Positions 60,950 to 64,000 of a stretch of DNA of 64,000 bases are shown here, one piece after another (position 1 is the first letter of the stretch; each line of letters starts with the position of its first letter). The stretch comes from Rusavskia elegans (Eukaryota; Ascomycota; Lecanoromycetes; Teloschistales; Teloschistaceae), in contig SAUG01000068.1 of assembly GCA_011316305.1 (NCBI GenBank), forward strand, positions 434,001-498,000, read 5' to 3'. The notes under the pieces were generated by a model that ran no database searches, had not been told where the DNA came from, and was given only the letters and a program-made list of their open reading frames with translations. Position numbers and translations under genes: made by a program.

Positions 60950-61310
60950 AAATTATTAACGTATTATTCAGGAACAGCTATTTGCCCTTAAGGTAGATTG
61001 GAGAGTGAGGTTGCAGGCGGTTGAAAGGATGTCTATTTGAACAAGAGTGATGCAAAGTTTCAGGAAATATCACATCACTGTCGTTATTTGACGTTCCTTC
61101 GTTCCAAGAAAACAATACGGCAATCTCGAAGTAAGCATTCCTGCTAATGGGTGAATGTTCAGAGATAAGGTACCAACACTCCGAAAATTTCGGAAATTGT
61201 GCCAGGGTATGAACAAGAAAATGGAGCTAGCTGTTGACTACGAGCAGAGTTTATCTGAAAGTTCAAGGCATCGCAGATCTACATGCCCAGTTCTAATGGT
61301 TAAGCGTGTT
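60950..61310. other. Unique, normal-composition spacer
   Basis: About 360 bp between the repeat block and the stop of the MFS gene. No gene or repeat recognised. Confidence 0.4.
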
Positions 61311-63033
61311 TTAATTCCCATTTGTTGGAAGCGTATATGGTGATCTGGCCCGAAGCCAAGCACCATATTTCCACAAAAGACCGGGGACAGGGAAGCCCAC
61401 AAAGATTGCTATGAACGCGAGTGTAGTATCACCCCAGCCATGTCCAAGTGCATTATACATGTAAGGTGCAAACAATGGAAATCCTAGCAGATGTGGTTAG
61501 CAAAGTTCGCGCGAATGGAAAGGGGTGATAGTGAGAGGAAACGAGAAACACGCACCAAACCCAGCGAACCCACGGAGCACAGTGATCGCAGCAATGGCAG
61601 AGGCAGCGTAAGTGGTGTACGCATCGATAATGTATGATGTCACGCATTGCATACTTATGATGATCCCTGAACCAAACAATGCGGCGCCGCAATTAGGAAG
61701 GATCCAATGGGCATGTGCACTGATTGACCAGCCGTACCAGAAGAACCCTATAGGAACGAGCAAGGCGCCAGGCACCATAAGGGGAACACGATGCTCGGGT
61801 AAGCCAACGCCATCATTTCGAGCTTTCAGCCTCCTGTACACCTAGAGCAAGTTCAATGAATGGAAGCTTGAGGGATAAGAAGTACAATGATGAGACGGAC
61901 GGACTTACATAATCGTTGATTGGGGCACATATCTGCGTACCTAGCAAGAAGCCGATGGCAAGAGATACGTAATTGAGACCCGCAATGTCAGGTCGCTCAC
62001 CATAGATATCTACCCACACTGCCGAATACGTCGACAGCGCAAGATACATCAAACCATATACATAAGCTACGAAGACCGCCAGGAATTGGACGATCGGTTG
62101 CGACCCCAAGAGCCTACAAGGACGAATGAGTGCTTTCATTAGAACAACCGCAACCTTCTCTTGATTGCGCTCTAGGTCAGTCCGTACGTGGCCTCGACTT
62201 AGCCTCAATTCAGAAGCCCTTTTGTGAAGAATTGTGAGCTTATATGTTTCTGGTAAGGCCACTAGGCCTATTATCTGCACTGCTGCGCTAGTAATGGATG
62301 TGATATGAAACATCCATCTCCAATGGCTATACTGGACGACGAAACTGCCCAAGATAGGTCCAATGGCGGGACCCATTAGAGGAAAGATGTAGTAGAAGCT
62401 GAGAGACTTGCCGCGTTCTTCGGCCCGCCAACAGTCTGCAAGGATGCCCCCACCAATGGAGGGTACGCTGCCACCAATGCCGCTCAGAAACCTTGTGCCT
62501 GATTAGTCTTGATACATCACGGAACACAGAATCTGCACCTGAAGGCGAGCAATTGAGCACTGCTCTGGCTGAAGCCGCATGCCAGATTGAAGATGAGATA
62601 GATAGCGCATGTGACATGAAGCACAGGACGACGCCCATAGACTTCTGATAAAGGGCTCACGATCAATGGTCCGACTGCCGATGCAAGGATGAAGATGGAG
62701 AGGACCATCTGCGTTTCGAAAGATGATGCAATGTTGAGATCTCGCTTAATTGTAGCAAACGCAGGTGCCACCATGGACGAAGATATGGGGGAAATAGACA
62801 TCAGCAGCGAATTCAAAATGGTGAGTCCCCAGCGTCTGGCATTGGTCCAATTCTGAGGATTGGCAGGATCTGCTGGGCTGTCCCATGAGGTCTGTGTCTA
62901 AGCTCTTTAGAGGTATAGGAGGTTCTTTTCTTGGTTAAGCACATACATTTATGTAGTCAAGATTATATTCGTCTTCAGCTCTTGTCGTGCTGTCGGGGGT
63001 CGCCTCAACCGGAGATATTGGCTGCCGATACAT
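61311..63033 (-). CDS. MFS drug:H+ antiporter-type transporter (DHA1-like), 5 exons
   Basis: Plasma-membrane type major-facilitator transporter, probably a proton-driven exporter; substrate unknown. Exons 63033-62947, 62891-62539, 62491-61909, 61841-61556 and 61483-61311 give 493 residues, full length for a 12-span member. The cytoplasmic N-terminus ends in TSWDSPADPANPQNWTNARRW, a common fungal DHA1 lead-in. The signature loop between spans 2 and 3 is SPLSEVYGRRPVLH. The next diagnostic segments are GIGGSVPSIGGGILAD and YSHWRWMFHITSI. The central loop (about 235-275) is charged, and the C-terminus is short. Introns are 55, 47, 67, 72 bp; all junctions restore the frame and family sequence. 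There are no stops or RIP damage, although mutated repeat DNA begins about 375 bp downstream and 270 bp upstream. Confidence 0.9.
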
Positions 63034-63300
63034 GGGATCATAACATGCATACTGAATCGTATATAGACGCCTCAAAGTCGAATGAGGTAGTACTATCAAC
63101 ATCTTTTTACGGTCTGTCTGTTCTTCGAAAACATGGTCCCCTCAGTCGATCACGACAGATTCGGACAAGATTCGGTCGATCACTCACCGCTAGTGAGGCA
63201 CCCGATTGGTCCTCCGCTTCGGGTACGTCATTATCTTTAGACAGCTTGCTGTGCAGCTCGGAACGGGATGGGATTCGGGTCGGGTCAAAGGCCTTTTGAA
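63034..63300. promoter_or_regulatory. Upstream region of the MFS gene
   Basis: Only about 270 bp of normal-composition DNA separates the ATG from AT-rich, RIP-like sequence, so the promoter is either short or partly inside mutated DNA. No specific site recognised. Confidence 0.35.
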
Positions 63301-64000
63301 AAATCCCACTCGTATCCTAAATGGTTTTATTTATCCCGGATTAGATCTAACGTCTAGTTACTAAATATTCAGCGCTTTTAGTCAAGGTTTCTTTCTAGAT
63401 TTTTGTCCGTAGTCAATAATATTAAATATTGCTTTATTTAGTAAAAATCGAAATCGTTAAAATTTTCTCTATCTTTCCGTTCGGGGAACCCGTTCCGACG
63501 TGTAGCTTGCTGTTTCTTTACCGTCGATTTTTGGTATTTCTTTACTTTTATTATATTACGCTAAAATATTTATCCGTTTATCTATTAGTTATAAATTGTC
63601 GCTATATATATTCTATATATCCGATAAATTATTAAAAGTTTTTTATTTATAAACGTACTATTTTTAATACTATATAAAACATTCTAGCGATTGAATTTTT
63701 TGATTATAACTATTGAAAATCATTAAATAAACTAAATACGTTATAATATAATTTTTTTAAAAAAAAAATTTAATTTAATAGCCGCAGCGGAATTTTTGAT
63801 TTGAAACAACTATATTTATAACGTTTCTATATAGATAGAAATCTAAATAGAATTCAATTATTCGATTAAATTGAAACTATTTAAAGTATATAATACTTTC
63901 ACGCTAGTAATTTTAAATAGATATTAAACGTTTCATTTTAAATGTACCGCGAATTTTATATTCTATTACTATTATTTTCTTTTAAATATTTCAGAGTATA
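63300..64000. repeat. Start of a second AT-rich, RIP-like block
   Basis: Composition shifts to AT-rich near 63,300 and continues to the window end. Some CA/TG remain, so mutation is less complete than in the main block. No element termini or coding remnants recognised. Confidence 0.6.

Noticed and set aside
63429..63635. 68-codon plus-strand frame near the window end
   Set aside because: AT-rich composition artefact in RIP-like DNA.

Overview
The window comes from a filamentous ascomycete (Pezizomycotina). Genes carry short introns of about 46-104 bp with GT..AG ends and CTGAC/CTAAC-type branch sites. The protein families are fungal, and a 38-kb block shows the signature of repeat-induced point mutation (RIP): CpA and TpG almost gone, TpA in excess, CpG largely kept. 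I cannot fix the class or species from the sequence.

Left arm (1-~23,095): an ordinary gene-dense euchromatic segment. In order: amidase (-), ORC1 (+), PRP46 WD40 splicing factor (-), GNAT acetyltransferase (-), NAS6/gankyrin proteasome chaperone (+), TMF1-type Golgi coiled-coil protein (-), NIT2-type deaminated-glutathione amidase (+), RS-rich coiled-coil protein (-), an unknown membrane protein (-), alkaline ceramidase (-), prefoldin subunit 1 (+) and a peroxisomal-type alpha/beta hydrolase (-). Most models were rebuilt across introns by checking reading phase. Several genes are head-to-head or tail-to-tail with short spacers, and the functions are unrelated housekeeping ones, so this is not a biosynthetic cluster.

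Middle (~23,096-60,936): an AT-rich graveyard of RIPed mobile elements with readable stratigraphy. Two Ty3/gypsy-type LTR retrotransposons are delimited by their LTR pairs: 42,349-50,011 (215-bp LTRs) and 52,119-60,380 (238/239-bp LTRs, TSD TTATA). A family of ~0.93-0.98-kb repeats occurs four times (26,634; 37,670; 40,215; 51,689, the last split by a retrotransposon). Three copies are flanked by 13-bp target-site duplications. A MITE-like family with GACTGG termini occurs three times, a tandem pair inside one 0.95-kb repeat and one copy inside a retrotransposon. A few islands keep CpA/TpG: a palindrome cluster at ~23,900-24,066, a 458-bp TIR element at 33,221-33,678 and a GC-richer 237-bp insert at 48,542-48,778. 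About 14 kb (23,096-37,656, apart from the copies named) is clearly RIPed repeat DNA that I could not resolve.

Right arm (60,937-64,000): about 2.3 kb of normal-composition DNA carrying one intact five-exon MFS drug-transporter gene (61,311-63,033, -), then AT-rich RIP-like DNA again from ~63,300. The MFS gene is thus a small island between mutated blocks.

The most novel-looking material is the 13-bp-TSD repeat family, the nested order of insertions, and the structured islands that kept CpA inside an otherwise saturated RIP block. I found no CRISPR array, rRNA or convincing tRNA gene.
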